DNA of 23,451 nucleotides, taken from Spirochaetes bacterium ADurb.Bin110. Its GTDB lineage: Bacteria; Spirochaetota; Spirochaetia; Treponematales; Rectinemataceae. This document shows, one piece after another, positions 14,593 to 23,185 of the stretch. Position 1 is the first letter of the stretch, and each line of letters begins with the position of its first letter. A program made the position numbers and the translations under genes. The stretch lies in NCBI GenBank assembly GCA_002070755.1, contig MWDY01000272.1, forward strand, positions 1 through 23,451, given 5' to 3'. The notes under the pieces were generated by a model. That model searched no databases. It saw only the letters and a list, made by a program, of their open reading frames with translations, and was not told the DNA's origin.

Positions 14593-16179
14593 TCAGTGAA
14601 CAGTTCCGAATGCTATGGTACCTGAGAGCGCAATGTCAAGCTCGAAGGCCACCGAACTGCCGCTTCTGACAAGGCTCGGTGCGATATCGAAACAGAACAA
14701 ACCTGCAGACAGACGCAAAGGTAGGCTTATGAAAAAGCTTTTCCAATGCGGCGCTGCAGGCGTTGTGCTATTTTCATAGACTTGAGTCGTGATAAGGTTG
14801 GCATCGGTATTCATATCTAAAAACAAAAACCGATAACCAACTCCGAGGCTGAGGGGATTCTTATTATTATTGCTTCCAATTGGGATAATGAGCTCGCCGT
14901 GGCTCTGCGCCCAAGTAACGCCAGGGCCGTAGGGACTTGTGAGCGGCAATAGGATCGATCCTCCTAAGTAGCGCGGAAAGCGGTATATAAAGCGAGCAAA
15001 ATAATTGACATCTCCTATGTCTTTCCAGGCTTGGCTCCCATCGTAATTGCCCCAGAGCCAATGAGTAGAACCAGCCTCCACATAGACCGTAAAAGATAAG
15101 GCTCTTGCTCGACCTATCTGGCCGCTATAGCGCACACCCGCTATATAAGCAGGGATGGTAGGTGAACCAGTATCGTCGACGCCGACTAGATTCATATCTA
15201 TATCGTCTAGACCCAGCTGCCCAGCGATAGTAAGGCCAGTAATTGGCTCCCAGCTCGCATCGAACACCATGGAGTTGTTGGTCTGTGCAACAGATGCCTG
15301 GTGGCGCGAGCCAATAGGGAAAAAATCGGTGAGCACAAAGTGGTTGTTGAGACGGGACATCATTGCATGGTCTGTTACGCCTATGGTCACCCAACCGAGA
15401 CGCCAGGAAAATCGGTTCATTGCCTCGACAATTATAGTTGGCGTGCCAGGTTGATCCTCAAAGCCATATCCGGTCTCTGGCGAGATATCATTTTTATCCC
15501 AGGCTTGTACTGCCTGGATTGTGGACACGAGCCAGTCGAAAGCAAAGCAACCTAGCTTTCCTTGAGCTCGCACCGCATCGTAATATGGTATCCGGCGCGA
15601 TGGAAGAAAGCCGCCTTCGAGTATGCCATTGTAATCGAGGCGGTCGCGTCCAAAGCCTATCTCGAATATTGGAGATTTCCAATATAGGACGGATCGCGCA
15701 ACTATATTGCCCTCTGCATCAAGCGTTGTGCCATTGAGCGGCAGATTATGCACAGGGAAATAATCCCCTGCCCAGCTATGCCGCAGATCGATTTCCGCTG
15801 CGACACCAAGGCCCTGGGCATTGCACAAATGTGGATCGAAGCCTTGTGCATCAAGAGCGCTTCCAGCTTCAATACTCAGAACTGCAAAGGGCAATTGGCC
15901 AAAATAATTCCGCTGTATATCGATGCCATTGGAATAGGCTGCTGATGGATACTGACTAACAGGAGGTTCGAGGCGGACATTATCGCTTCTTAGGCTGGAT
16001 TCGATGTTTATGTTAAGCACGATGCGCCACTGGAGCGATGTGAGCGCTGATTTAGTTTGCGCAAAAAGGAGATTTCTTCCAAAGAACATCCTCGATCCGG
16101 AAAACAAAAATATAGAGAAAATAAAATATAGCAGAAATGGATTGGGCTTTGCCGAGCGCATCGAGCATCGATATTTCAT
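14593..16179 (-). CDS. Wzi-like outer-membrane barrel protein
   Basis: A 528-residue exported protein with a long basic n-region and a hydrophobic core at about 14-29; cleavage is probably near residue 40 (LFA|QT). Wzi-type landmarks are YWKSPIFEIGFGRDRLDYNG (166-185), then FLPSRRIPYYDAVRAQG, and LTIAGQLGLDDID at 316-328 with D325-D326. Residues 45-140 align by eye with the N-terminal part of the pseudogene at 8091, supporting common descent. AGGAG lies 10 nt before ATG16179. It is the first of the barrel genes in transcription order and follows the deacetylase by 69 bp. It probably binds or organises the glycan at the outer membrane. The ligand is unknown. Confidence 0.77.
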   Translation of the reverse strand: MKYRCSMRSAKPNPFLLYFIFSIFLFSGSRMFFGRNLLFAQTKSALTSLQWRIVLNINIESSLRSDNVRLEPPVSQYPSAAYSNGIDIQRNYFGQLPFAVLSIEAGSALDAQGFDPHLCNAQGLGVAAEIDLRHSWAGDYFPVHNLPLNGTTLDAEGNIVARSVLYWKSPIFEIGFGRDRLDYNGILEGGFLPSRRIPYYDAVRAQGKLGCFAFDWLVSTIQAVQAWDKNDISPETGYGFEDQPGTPTIIVEAMNRFSWRLGWVTIGVTDHAMMSRLNNHFVLTDFFPIGSRHQASVAQTNNSMVFDASWEPITGLTIAGQLGLDDIDMNLVGVDDTGSPTIPAYIAGVRYSGQIGRARALSFTVYVEAGSTHWLWGNYDGSQAWKDIGDVNYFARFIYRFPRYLGGSILLPLTSPYGPGVTWAQSHGELIIPIGSNNNKNPLSLGVGYRFLFLDMNTDANLITTQVYENSTTPAAPHWKSFFISLPLRLSAGLFCFDIAPSLVRSGSSVAFELDIALSGTIAFGTVH

Positions 16180-16248
16180 AGTTTCATTCTCCTTTAATCG
16201 CGTTTAGCTTGATTGCCCTTTTGATCGTGCTTATGTGATCATTCTTCA

Positions 16249-17142
16249 TCAAAGCTGCATGGCCTTGAGGCTCGCTCTTCTGCGCCTGCAATGCGCAAGG
16301 TCGGAAAGCCCATTTATTTTTGCAAGAAAGAGCGGAAATGGAAGATCGGGCTCAAGTACAGTGCGATGGATTGCTCGCGCATCTTCACCTACTCTGAAGA
16401 GCGAAGATTGGGTCGTAAAAATCCATGAAAAACCTGCATCGCAGAGCAGCTGTAATGCATCCGCACGGTAAGTATCGGATTCTCCTCCTACCCACGCAAA
16501 TGCATTGATAGGGTAGCTAAGGTGCTTTTCGAGCTTTTTTTTAGCTTCTACAATTTCGTCAAAGATTATGGCGGAATCGAGAGTCGGACGCATGCGAACA
16601 TGGTGAGCGGTATGACAACCAATTACATGACCACGCTGCGCGAGGTCGAGGATCTCATTCCAGCTCATCGCAACGTGGCTCGAAACGAGTGAATACCTAT
16701 CCTTCTCTTTACGAGCTGCTTTTTTGCGTAGAGAGATCTCATGTGATGCGCAAAAGTCTCCTTGAAATTCTGGCGCCAAGTCAGGAAGTGCACTCGTAAC
16801 AAAAAACCATCCGCGCATACCACAGGCTTCGAGAAGCGGCGCGGCAACTTCGTAATGCTCCATAAGACCGTCGTCGAAGCTAATGATAAGGCCTGGTTTG
16901 CTTTGCATGCTGACTTGTTTGTTCGATATTTTTGCTTTTCTGCCAGAATGGCCAAGTTTTCCGCACATTTCGGAGGCCTCGCAAGAGCCTTGGTCTAAGA
17001 ACCGCGCAAAGCCTTCTGCATCGAGCGGGACATAGCGCTTTGCGAAGTAATCAAGCTGGCGCGAAAAGCTGGATTCTGAGGATTGAGGTACGGCGTGATA
17101 TGCGACCGCTCTCAGAGTACTGCCAATCATCGCATTTTCCAT
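16249..17142 (-). CDS. Polysaccharide deacetylase (carbohydrate esterase 4, NodB-like)
   Basis: A 297-residue NodB-homology protein expected to remove N- or O-acetyl groups from a glycan using a divalent metal. Visible motifs are AYHAVP at 14-19 (the early strand, as in PgaB/IcaB-type enzymes); SFDDG at 88-92 (D90 catalytic base, D91 metal); the metal site HTAHH at 177-181 (H177, H181); and a late FAWVGGESD segment at 215-223. An unusual K/R/S-rich insertion of about 30 residues lies before the first motif (55-83). No signal peptide is evident, so its location is unclear. ATG17142 is preferred to the upstream ATG at 17205, which overlaps the Omp85-like gene, because GGAGG lies 10 nt before it. 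ATG17130 is another possible start. Confidence 0.85.
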   Translation of the reverse strand: MENAMIGSTLRAVAYHAVPQSSESSFSRQLDYFAKRYVPLDAEGFARFLDQGSCEASEMCGKLGHSGRKAKISNKQVSMQSKPGLIISFDDGLMEHYEVAAPLLEACGMRGWFFVTSALPDLAPEFQGDFCASHEISLRKKAARKEKDRYSLVSSHVAMSWNEILDLAQRGHVIGCHTAHHVRMRPTLDSAIIFDEIVEAKKKLEKHLSYPINAFAWVGGESDTYRADALQLLCDAGFSWIFTTQSSLFRVGEDARAIHRTVLEPDLPFPLFLAKINGLSDLAHCRRRRASLKAMQL

Positions 17143-17152
17143 TACAATGGAG

Positions 17153-17157
17153 CCTCC
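17153..17157 (-). promoter_or_regulatory. Ribosome binding site for the deacetylase gene
   Basis: GGAGG on the minus strand, 10 nt before ATG17142 and just after the stop of the Omp85-like gene (17162-17160). It supports the shorter start. Confidence 0.65.
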
Positions 17158-17159
17158 AA

Positions 17160-18791
17160 TTACAGATGAAGCCCTATCCCCAGCCATATTTCGGTATCGC
17201 CCCAATCTAGAGTTTTAGTTTCCAGGTAGTGTCCTATATCATAACCCAAAGAGAGCCGGTAGGTGAACGATCGCGCATATTCAGGGAATATCACCACATC
17301 GAGTCCTCCTCCCATCAGAAGGTTGTCTATAGACCATAGAGGGTTGGCAGGATTCGTTCGCACATATCCCAAATCGAAGAAGGGGATAATGAAAATCTCC
17401 GAATCCATTGCTTCCCATTGGAAGAACTTGCCCTGAGCAAAATTGACTGGTATCTGCAAATTGACTATCGCAGCGAGATCGCCATATATTGGCCCACGAA
17501 TTCCACGAAGGTAGGTGCTCGCATCCACATCATCGAAGTAGCTTAGGTCGTTATATAAGCTCCACCCAGCATCCCAGCGCCCTATGGCCCGAAAATCAAT
17601 TCCCAGAAGGTTGAACCAGGAGTAAAAGGCTGAAAGCTCAGAGGAAAGAACAAGGTCTAGAGGTCTGGTAGAATGTTTCGATCCAATATGGAACATATAC
17701 GATTCAGATAGAGAAGCACTGCTGCCTTTTCTGAAGTTGCCTTTCCATTTGATGCTGTTGTACGCTACTGAACCAGATGCACATAGCCCTGCATCGTATA
17801 CCATGCCTTTGGCCAGATCATAGGATAAAGAAAGACCCGCAGAAGGCGTAAATGCGAGCATAGATGCAGGAGCTACTAAGAAAAGTGGAATACGAAGAGA
17901 GAGCGTTGTCTCTGTAATAGCTATATATGACCAAGAGCCGGCATCATTTTCTTGTTTATATGAGGCTTGCAATTCTATGTTTCCAGGAAAGAGGAGGAAA
18001 ATCGGCCTTATTAGGCTCAAGCCAGCAATTCCTACATGGATTTTGGTGCTCTTTGTATAGGTATAAGACAGCGAAGGGACAAGTGACCAGTATTCGGGTG
18101 CCTCAGATAGAGGATACTCAGTCGAGAGGCTGATTGCGGTATCGCTGAAAGCTGGATCGAGGTTTTGGCCGATATCAACTGAGCTCGCAAGCGAAAACTG
18201 CCATTGAGCATTCATAAAGCGAGGCGAGTATCCAAACTCAGCACCAATTGTCGTATTTCCATCTAGGAAATAATGGTCCAAGGAAAACACTAGTGGTTCA
18301 AGCATACCGAGAAAGTTGAAATCCTTATAGCGGAATGCAAGGAAAAAACCATCGTCTTCAGTGTATTTGGGTATTGGCACAGCAAGTGTAGTCCAGGTGG
18401 CATAGGCACGCACTATAATGGTTATTGCTTCTGGATCGGATGGATTTCGCTGTTCATACCAAATTGCTGCCTCCTCGTTGAAGACCCTATTCTCCTGAAG
18501 AAGGCGCTGCTTTTCCGCAATAAAACTGTCGAGGTCGGATTGGCTTGAAAATCTCTTGCCTATTTCCATATCTAGATATCGAAGGACTGCTGTCTCTCGT
18601 ACACCTTTCAGATGAAACTCGAATCCCTCAATATAAGGTGTTTGCTTAGGTTCTTCTTGTGTAGCTATGCTCTGCGCATAAATGCTTGGAGCATTAGGAG
18701 CTCGCGCTATATATAGCAAAATTAGCATAGATAGTATTGCTCTCATAGCACGATAAGATCTCATCCGGAGCTCTTTTCTTGGCAATAGCAT
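17160..18791 (-). CDS. Omp85-superfamily outer-membrane protein with a single POTRA-like domain
   Basis: A 543-residue exported protein. A hydrophobic signal segment lies at about 20-32 with cleavage near residue 40 (YAQ). Residues 52-124 have the pattern of one POTRA domain (IEGFEFHLKGVRETAVLRYL, a helix with LDSFIAEKQRLLQENRVF, and a closing ITIIVRAYATWT strand). A barrel follows. LRG at 428-430 (YLRGIRGPIYGDLAA) resembles the conserved (V/L)RGF/Y loop-6 motif of Omp85 proteins. The C-terminal strand TEIWLGIGLHL fits the barrel end. ATG18791 starts 7 nt after the stop of the upstream glycosyltransferase gene; ATG18764 is an alternative. An in-frame ATG at 18956 is rejected because it lies deep in that gene. 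BamA/TamA normally have three to five POTRAs, so this is a short variant and its cargo is unknown. Confidence 0.75.
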   Translation of the reverse strand: MLLPRKELRMRSYRAMRAILSMLILLYIARAPNAPSIYAQSIATQEEPKQTPYIEGFEFHLKGVRETAVLRYLDMEIGKRFSSQSDLDSFIAEKQRLLQENRVFNEEAAIWYEQRNPSDPEAITIIVRAYATWTTLAVPIPKYTEDDGFFLAFRYKDFNFLGMLEPLVFSLDHYFLDGNTTIGAEFGYSPRFMNAQWQFSLASSVDIGQNLDPAFSDTAISLSTEYPLSEAPEYWSLVPSLSYTYTKSTKIHVGIAGLSLIRPIFLLFPGNIELQASYKQENDAGSWSYIAITETTLSLRIPLFLVAPASMLAFTPSAGLSLSYDLAKGMVYDAGLCASGSVAYNSIKWKGNFRKGSSASLSESYMFHIGSKHSTRPLDLVLSSELSAFYSWFNLLGIDFRAIGRWDAGWSLYNDLSYFDDVDASTYLRGIRGPIYGDLAAIVNLQIPVNFAQGKFFQWEAMDSEIFIIPFFDLGYVRTNPANPLWSIDNLLMGGGLDVVIFPEYARSFTYRLSLGYDIGHYLETKTLDWGDTEIWLGIGLHL

Positions 18792-18798
18792 AATTCTC

Positions 18799-19899
18799 TC
18801 ATTCCCTTCCAGTCTGCTTGTGGAGTTTATAGAGCGTATCATATTCTGCAGCCATGATTTCAGCAGTATAGTATTTCTCCCAGAGTTTTTTGCCCCTCGC
18901 TCCCATCGCTTTGCACAGTTCGATGTCATGTGCAATGCCACGGATAGCTGAAGCAAAATCCTCTGCGGTATTTTCTACGGCGACTCCTGGACCTATTGGG
19001 AAATCCACATCCTTAAGAAGCTCAGGGATGCCTCCTACATTAGAGGCAATAAAAGGCTTACCTGCAGCCAAACATTCGAGAAGGGTCATCGGCAAGCCTT
19101 CGTGATCAGATGGCAAGAGGACAAAATCGCAAAAAGGAATAAGCCTGCCGGCATCTGGAATCGGGCCAAGCGCATAAAAAGAGGACGGATCATCAGCTTG
19201 AGCATTGCCGCCTATCCATACGATATTGCAAAGGTCTTTTAGCTGACGTGCCGCCTCTCGAACCAGTTCGGGCCGCTTGGGAGAAGCGGGTCGAGCGATC
19301 ATTAGCCCTGTCGGCGATTCTCTTCTTCGCAAATCTTCTAGAAGCTGTAGTGCTAAAGTCAATTCAGAAGCATCGGATTTCCGGCTGCTTGGATCCTTTA
19401 CGCCATTAACTATCAACTTTGGATGGTACCCATCGGTCCGCATGCGCCTAAGATCGTAATTAGAGACAGCAACAATCGCTGATGTTCTTGGAGAAAGCAT
19501 TTTATCGATGAAAAGAAGCTGTTGGTTAGCAACTTTGAGCTGGTCGTAGCCATGCATCGTATAGATTATTGGATATCGATTAGGATTTATGGCTATTCTT
19601 GTAAGCGCCGCGGCTTTGCTCGTATGAATATGGACGATATCGGGCTTCCAGCTCATACAGATATGATAAATTTCAGAGAGCGCTAACAGATCGTTCCAGG
19701 GCGCTATGTTGCGCTTTAGGTGCCGAACTGGTATTTTTTCTATCGAGGCCGGAAGAGAATACCATGCGAGCCCTGCTCCTTCCAGCCCAGAAGCAACTGC
19801 AACGACATGGCCAGATTGGCTCTGCAAGGCTGCAAGGGTAGCTATCATACATTGCGCGCCGCCCGAGTCAGATCGGGTAACTATATGCAGCACTCTCAT
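18799..19899 (-). CDS. GT4-family glycosyltransferase
   Basis: A 366-residue GT-B fold retaining glycosyltransferase. The N-terminal Rossmann half opens with MRVLHIVTRSDSGGAQ (acceptor-side glycine loop, GGA 13-15). It includes a KPDIVHIHTSKAA segment and YTMHGYD. The C-terminal nucleotide-sugar half has the EX7E motif, E267 to E275 (EGLPMTLLE), followed by CLAAGKPFIASNVGGIPEL. It acts in the cytoplasm on a lipid-linked sugar acceptor. ATG19899 is used because AAGGA lies 6 nt upstream and it overlaps the previous stop by one nucleotide (TGATG). The longer reading from 19947 would overlap the membrane gene by 49 nt. The sugar added cannot be deduced. Confidence 0.9.
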   Translation of the reverse strand: MRVLHIVTRSDSGGAQCMIATLAALQSQSGHVVAVASGLEGAGLAWYSLPASIEKIPVRHLKRNIAPWNDLLALSEIYHICMSWKPDIVHIHTSKAAALTRIAINPNRYPIIYTMHGYDQLKVANQQLLFIDKMLSPRTSAIVAVSNYDLRRMRTDGYHPKLIVNGVKDPSSRKSDASELTLALQLLEDLRRRESPTGLMIARPASPKRPELVREAARQLKDLCNIVWIGGNAQADDPSSFYALGPIPDAGRLIPFCDFVLLPSDHEGLPMTLLECLAAGKPFIASNVGGIPELLKDVDFPIGPGVAVENTAEDFASAIRGIAHDIELCKAMGARGKKLWEKYYTAEIMAAEYDTLYKLHKQTGRE

Positions 19900-21056
19900 C
19901 AACAATCCTTGTCCTTTTGAGCTTTTTCTGGCGTTGCAAGGATACATAATCCTAGGAAATATCCTAGTACGGTTAGTCCTCCTGGAGCCATCGCATCAAG
20001 AGACATAAAGATAAAATAGGCTAAAAGGGAAACATCGAACATCGTGAGAGGCACTCGTATTGCCCGAATCCGAGCAATGAGCAATGTGGCGTATCCTGCA
20101 AGAGCGATAATACCATTTTCGAAAAACATGGCCAGAAAGCTATTGTGAGGGCCTAAGCCTGTCTTGGCAAAGCTATCATAGAATGGTGTATCTATCATAT
20201 AGGAACTCACAAGATGGATATTAGCTGCTTCTGTAGCAAATCCCCAGCCAAGCAAAGGTTGCTCGAGGCCTTTCCTTAAGAATGCTTGCCAAAGATATTG
20301 TCGATTTGCTAATAAATGGTTGAATTGAGGAATGAATACTATCGAACCAATAAGAATAAAAACAAGAACGACTGCAAATTCCAATCTAGCAAGTATGATT
20401 GCATATCTTGTTTCAGATAAAATTATGAAGCAAAGCGCTGCTTTCATAGCAAAAACCGCAGTCCTAGATTCTTCAAAACTTCCCGAGAAAAACGCATCTT
20501 GAAGGACCAGTATGAGCATCGAGATAAGAATTGCTAGAGCTTGCAGCTTACTATTTTTTGTTTTATTTTGCCATTTATTCGTTCCCGTAAGAATTGCCGC
20601 CCATATCCCTGTCATTCCAAATGTATTTGCATTGTAAATCATAGGTAATATATTGAATCGCATAAAAATAAAAATGATAATCAAATAAGAAAAAGTCACC
20701 AAAAATCCAATCGAAAGAGCTTTTTCGATGTCCTCTCTTGAATGAGCAAATAGCATTGCACTACAGCCTGCCAGTACAACAACACGAGATCCTGACTTAG
20801 CAAATGCTTCGAAGCTACCTTTCCCCAAAGCAAGCATAACGCCATCTTTGGCTGCAATCGCCAGGAAAAAACCTATCACACATAAGGCCCATCGATCTCG
20901 GATAACAATTTGCCAATTCAAGATTAGGTACCAAAAGCTAAGTAACAGAATGACAACAATCCCGATATTAGTATATCCGCTAAAGCTGAACGCAAGGGGA
21001 AAAAGAAATGACAAGAAGCGTAAGCTTGTCGCAAATAGAGAATCGCGAGTCTTCAT
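19899..21056 (-). CDS. O-antigen ligase/polymerase-type membrane protein (Wzy/WaaL superfamily)
   Basis: A 385-residue polytopic inner-membrane protein with about ten hydrophobic segments. A large hydrophilic loop between about residues 240 and 300 holds the family pattern: NRQYLWQAFLRKGLEQPLLG, then GWGFATE, and GLGPHNSFLAMFFENGI. The HN-x(8)-E-x-G arrangement is the hallmark of the O-antigen ligase domain. It would either polymerise undecaprenyl-linked repeat units (Wzy) or ligate glycan to lipid A core (WaaL). The sequence does not separate the two. The start overlaps the stop of the upstream fused glycosyltransferase by 4 nt (ATGA), and its stop overlaps the next glycosyltransferase start, so three genes are translationally coupled. 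Confidence 0.85.
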   Translation of the reverse strand: MKTRDSLFATSLRFLSFLFPLAFSFSGYTNIGIVVILLLSFWYLILNWQIVIRDRWALCVIGFFLAIAAKDGVMLALGKGSFEAFAKSGSRVVVLAGCSAMLFAHSREDIEKALSIGFLVTFSYLIIIFIFMRFNILPMIYNANTFGMTGIWAAILTGTNKWQNKTKNSKLQALAILISMLILVLQDAFFSGSFEESRTAVFAMKAALCFIILSETRYAIILARLEFAVVLVFILIGSIVFIPQFNHLLANRQYLWQAFLRKGLEQPLLGWGFATEAANIHLVSSYMIDTPFYDSFAKTGLGPHNSFLAMFFENGIIALAGYATLLIARIRAIRVPLTMFDVSLLAYFIFMSLDAMAPGGLTVLGYFLGLCILATPEKAQKDKDC

Positions 21057-23185
21057 TCTGTTGTTTTCTTTGTGCGCAGAATCTGACGGTAATATGATCC
21101 ATATTCATGCGCTGTTCTTTCGATCGAAAGATATTTTATTCTTTCGCTCTCTGCCAGCACTATCTTTTCTCGCAAATCTATGCTCTCAAGGGAAAGTATT
21201 TGTGCAACAGCCTGCTCTATATCCTGAGCATCAAAAAAGAGACCCGCACCATCTACTAGATCGAAAAGACCACTAGCGTTCCGCACCACTACTGGAAGAC
21301 CAGCTGCCATTGCCTCCGCAACCGCCAAGCCAAACCCCTCTTGCTGTGAAGTCTGTATATATAAATGGCATGCAGAGAGAATATCCGGGACATCCTCGCG
21401 CGAACCAAGGAATAGGCAGCGCTGTTCGAGGTGCATCTTTGCTGCTAAATCTTGAATATGTGGCCGCTCTGGACCGTCGCCTATCAATATGAGAGCATAT
21501 CGCTCTGGCAATTTGGCGAGAATCTCGAGCGCGACAGGGTGATCCTTTACCGGCACAAAGCGCGCTGTCATAGAGATTCCAATTCTTCCCGCAAGAAACT
21601 GTACAACTTCAGCGACAGGTGTTGCGCTATTCGAAAACTGCTCTATATCGATACCGCTAATAATGGTTTGGAGCTTACTAGGAGGAATCCCAAGCCATTT
21701 TGAGAGCGCTTGCGCTACTGAAGAGCTCACACAGATAATCGAAGCATATCGCGCATAACAGGCTTTCTCGATCCATTTGAATAAAGGAATGGACATACGC
21801 CGATTCTTGCTTGCATGTTCGGTAGTCATATAGATGGGCTTTCGAGCAAAAAGGCTTGCTAGCGCACACCAATGGAACGAAGGAGCAAGATGTGCGTGGA
21901 CGATATCTGGCTGTAGATAACGAATTGCTCGCAGCACATCGAATACCCTCGATACTGAATAGAGTTGAAGTGCTTGTAGTCTCTTGTTGGATTTTTTCTC
22001 GTTCTCTATGGTAACAAAGTGCCGTAAGTGAGTCCCATATATTGAAATGCCTGCTTTTTCAAGCATGGAAGCATATACGGCTGACTCTAGGTTGAGGGCT
22101 AGAACTGTATTCTCGATATGCTGCTCTTTCAGTCTTGGAAGAAGAGAAGAAATAAAGCGCTCTGCTCCTCCCTGCGACAATGAGTTTATGACATGTAACA
22201 CATGAATAGGCTTTTCTGAATCAGATGGCATGCTTACTGATACATCACACGCGTTTTGAGGATTTTTTGAGCGAGCTAGAGCAAGACGATCAAAAACATA
22301 AGCAACATTTCCAACTATAAATGCAGGAAATCGTACTTTCATAGGTAAAGAGGATTGCTTTACTGGTTCGAAGCTTCTTGGATCGAAGTTCGGAGAGCAC
22401 TGATAATGCCTGCGAAAACGTATATAGTTGGATGCCTCTCTCAATCTTGCTCTATGAGGCAAGTCATATCCAAGCATCTCCTTGTAAAAAAGCAAAGTTC
22501 CTATCGGATTGGCAACGCGAAGCTCGAGGCTATGCGCAGATAGACCATCCGGCCGATATTCGCACTCATACAAGACTTCATTCGTTAGAAGCAATACATA
22601 GCCTGCGTTCGCTATACGATACCAGACCACAGCTTCGGTTAGGAATTTTTCGCCTTTGAATTCTGGAAAAGGAAAATGTAGCAGTATTTCCTTTTTGTAC
22701 ACGTCTGCTTTATCAGCTCTAATTCCATATCTATATGTAAGGCTTATTGCATCACAGAACTCCCGTCCATCAGGAAAATAGTCACCAATAATATGTCCAT
22801 CAAAATCTGCCTTAAGTCCGCTTAGGCCAGCTACATTGGGAATTTCTTCTATGGATGGTAGTTTGCTTGCAATGTTTTCGAGCGCTCTATTGGGAAGCTT
22901 GTCATCAGAGTCCACTATATAGATCCACCTACCCTTGGCTGCACGCACGCCATCGTTGACAGAACGATGCTTGCCTCCATTCTGTCGCTCGATGAGAATA
23001 ATAACGAGGGTACTATCGAGCTGCCACTGCCTAACAAGGTCGGCAGTTCCATCTGTCGATCCATCATCGACGATGAGCCATTCGAAATTGGGATAGGTCT
23101 GCGCTTCTAGCGAAGCCTTGAGCCGCGGTAGAGTCGAAGCTCGATTCCATGTCGGAGTGAGCACGGTTATGAGAGGCTCTATCAC
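21053..23185 (-). CDS. Fused GT2-GT4 glycosyltransferase
   Basis: A 710-residue two-enzyme fusion. Residues 1-300 form a GT2 (GT-A) domain: VLTPTWNRASTL at 8-19, VDDGSTDGT at 39-47, NGGKHRSVNDG at 69-79, and the metal-binding DSDD at 92-95, followed by FLTEAVVWYR. A linker of about 25 residues follows. From about 326 a complete GT4 (GT-B) domain begins: IHVLHVINSLSQGGAERF with GGAER at 339-343, DIVHAHLAPSF, and the EX7E motif E616 to E624 (EGFGLAVAE) with EAMAAGLPVVV. The two domains could add consecutive sugars. The start is GTG23185, overlapping the preceding stop as GTGA, with AAGGAG 6 nt upstream. There is no frameshift or stop between domains. Confidence 0.9.
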   Translation of the reverse strand: MIEPLITVLTPTWNRASTLPRLKASLEAQTYPNFEWLIVDDGSTDGTADLVRQWQLDSTLVIILIERQNGGKHRSVNDGVRAAKGRWIYIVDSDDKLPNRALENIASKLPSIEEIPNVAGLSGLKADFDGHIIGDYFPDGREFCDAISLTYRYGIRADKADVYKKEILLHFPFPEFKGEKFLTEAVVWYRIANAGYVLLLTNEVLYECEYRPDGLSAHSLELRVANPIGTLLFYKEMLGYDLPHRARLREASNYIRFRRHYQCSPNFDPRSFEPVKQSSLPMKVRFPAFIVGNVAYVFDRLALARSKNPQNACDVSVSMPSDSEKPIHVLHVINSLSQGGAERFISSLLPRLKEQHIENTVLALNLESAVYASMLEKAGISIYGTHLRHFVTIENEKKSNKRLQALQLYSVSRVFDVLRAIRYLQPDIVHAHLAPSFHWCALASLFARKPIYMTTEHASKNRRMSIPLFKWIEKACYARYASIICVSSSVAQALSKWLGIPPSKLQTIISGIDIEQFSNSATPVAEVVQFLAGRIGISMTARFVPVKDHPVALEILAKLPERYALILIGDGPERPHIQDLAAKMHLEQRCLFLGSREDVPDILSACHLYIQTSQQEGFGLAVAEAMAAGLPVVVRNASGLFDLVDGAGLFFDAQDIEQAVAQILSLESIDLREKIVLAESERIKYLSIERTAHEYGSYYRQILRTKKTTE

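Noticed and set aside
17160..18956. Longer start at 18956 for the Omp85-like protein.
   Set aside because: It would overlap the glycosyltransferase gene by about 158 nt and bury the signal peptide. ATG18791 directly follows the preceding stop.
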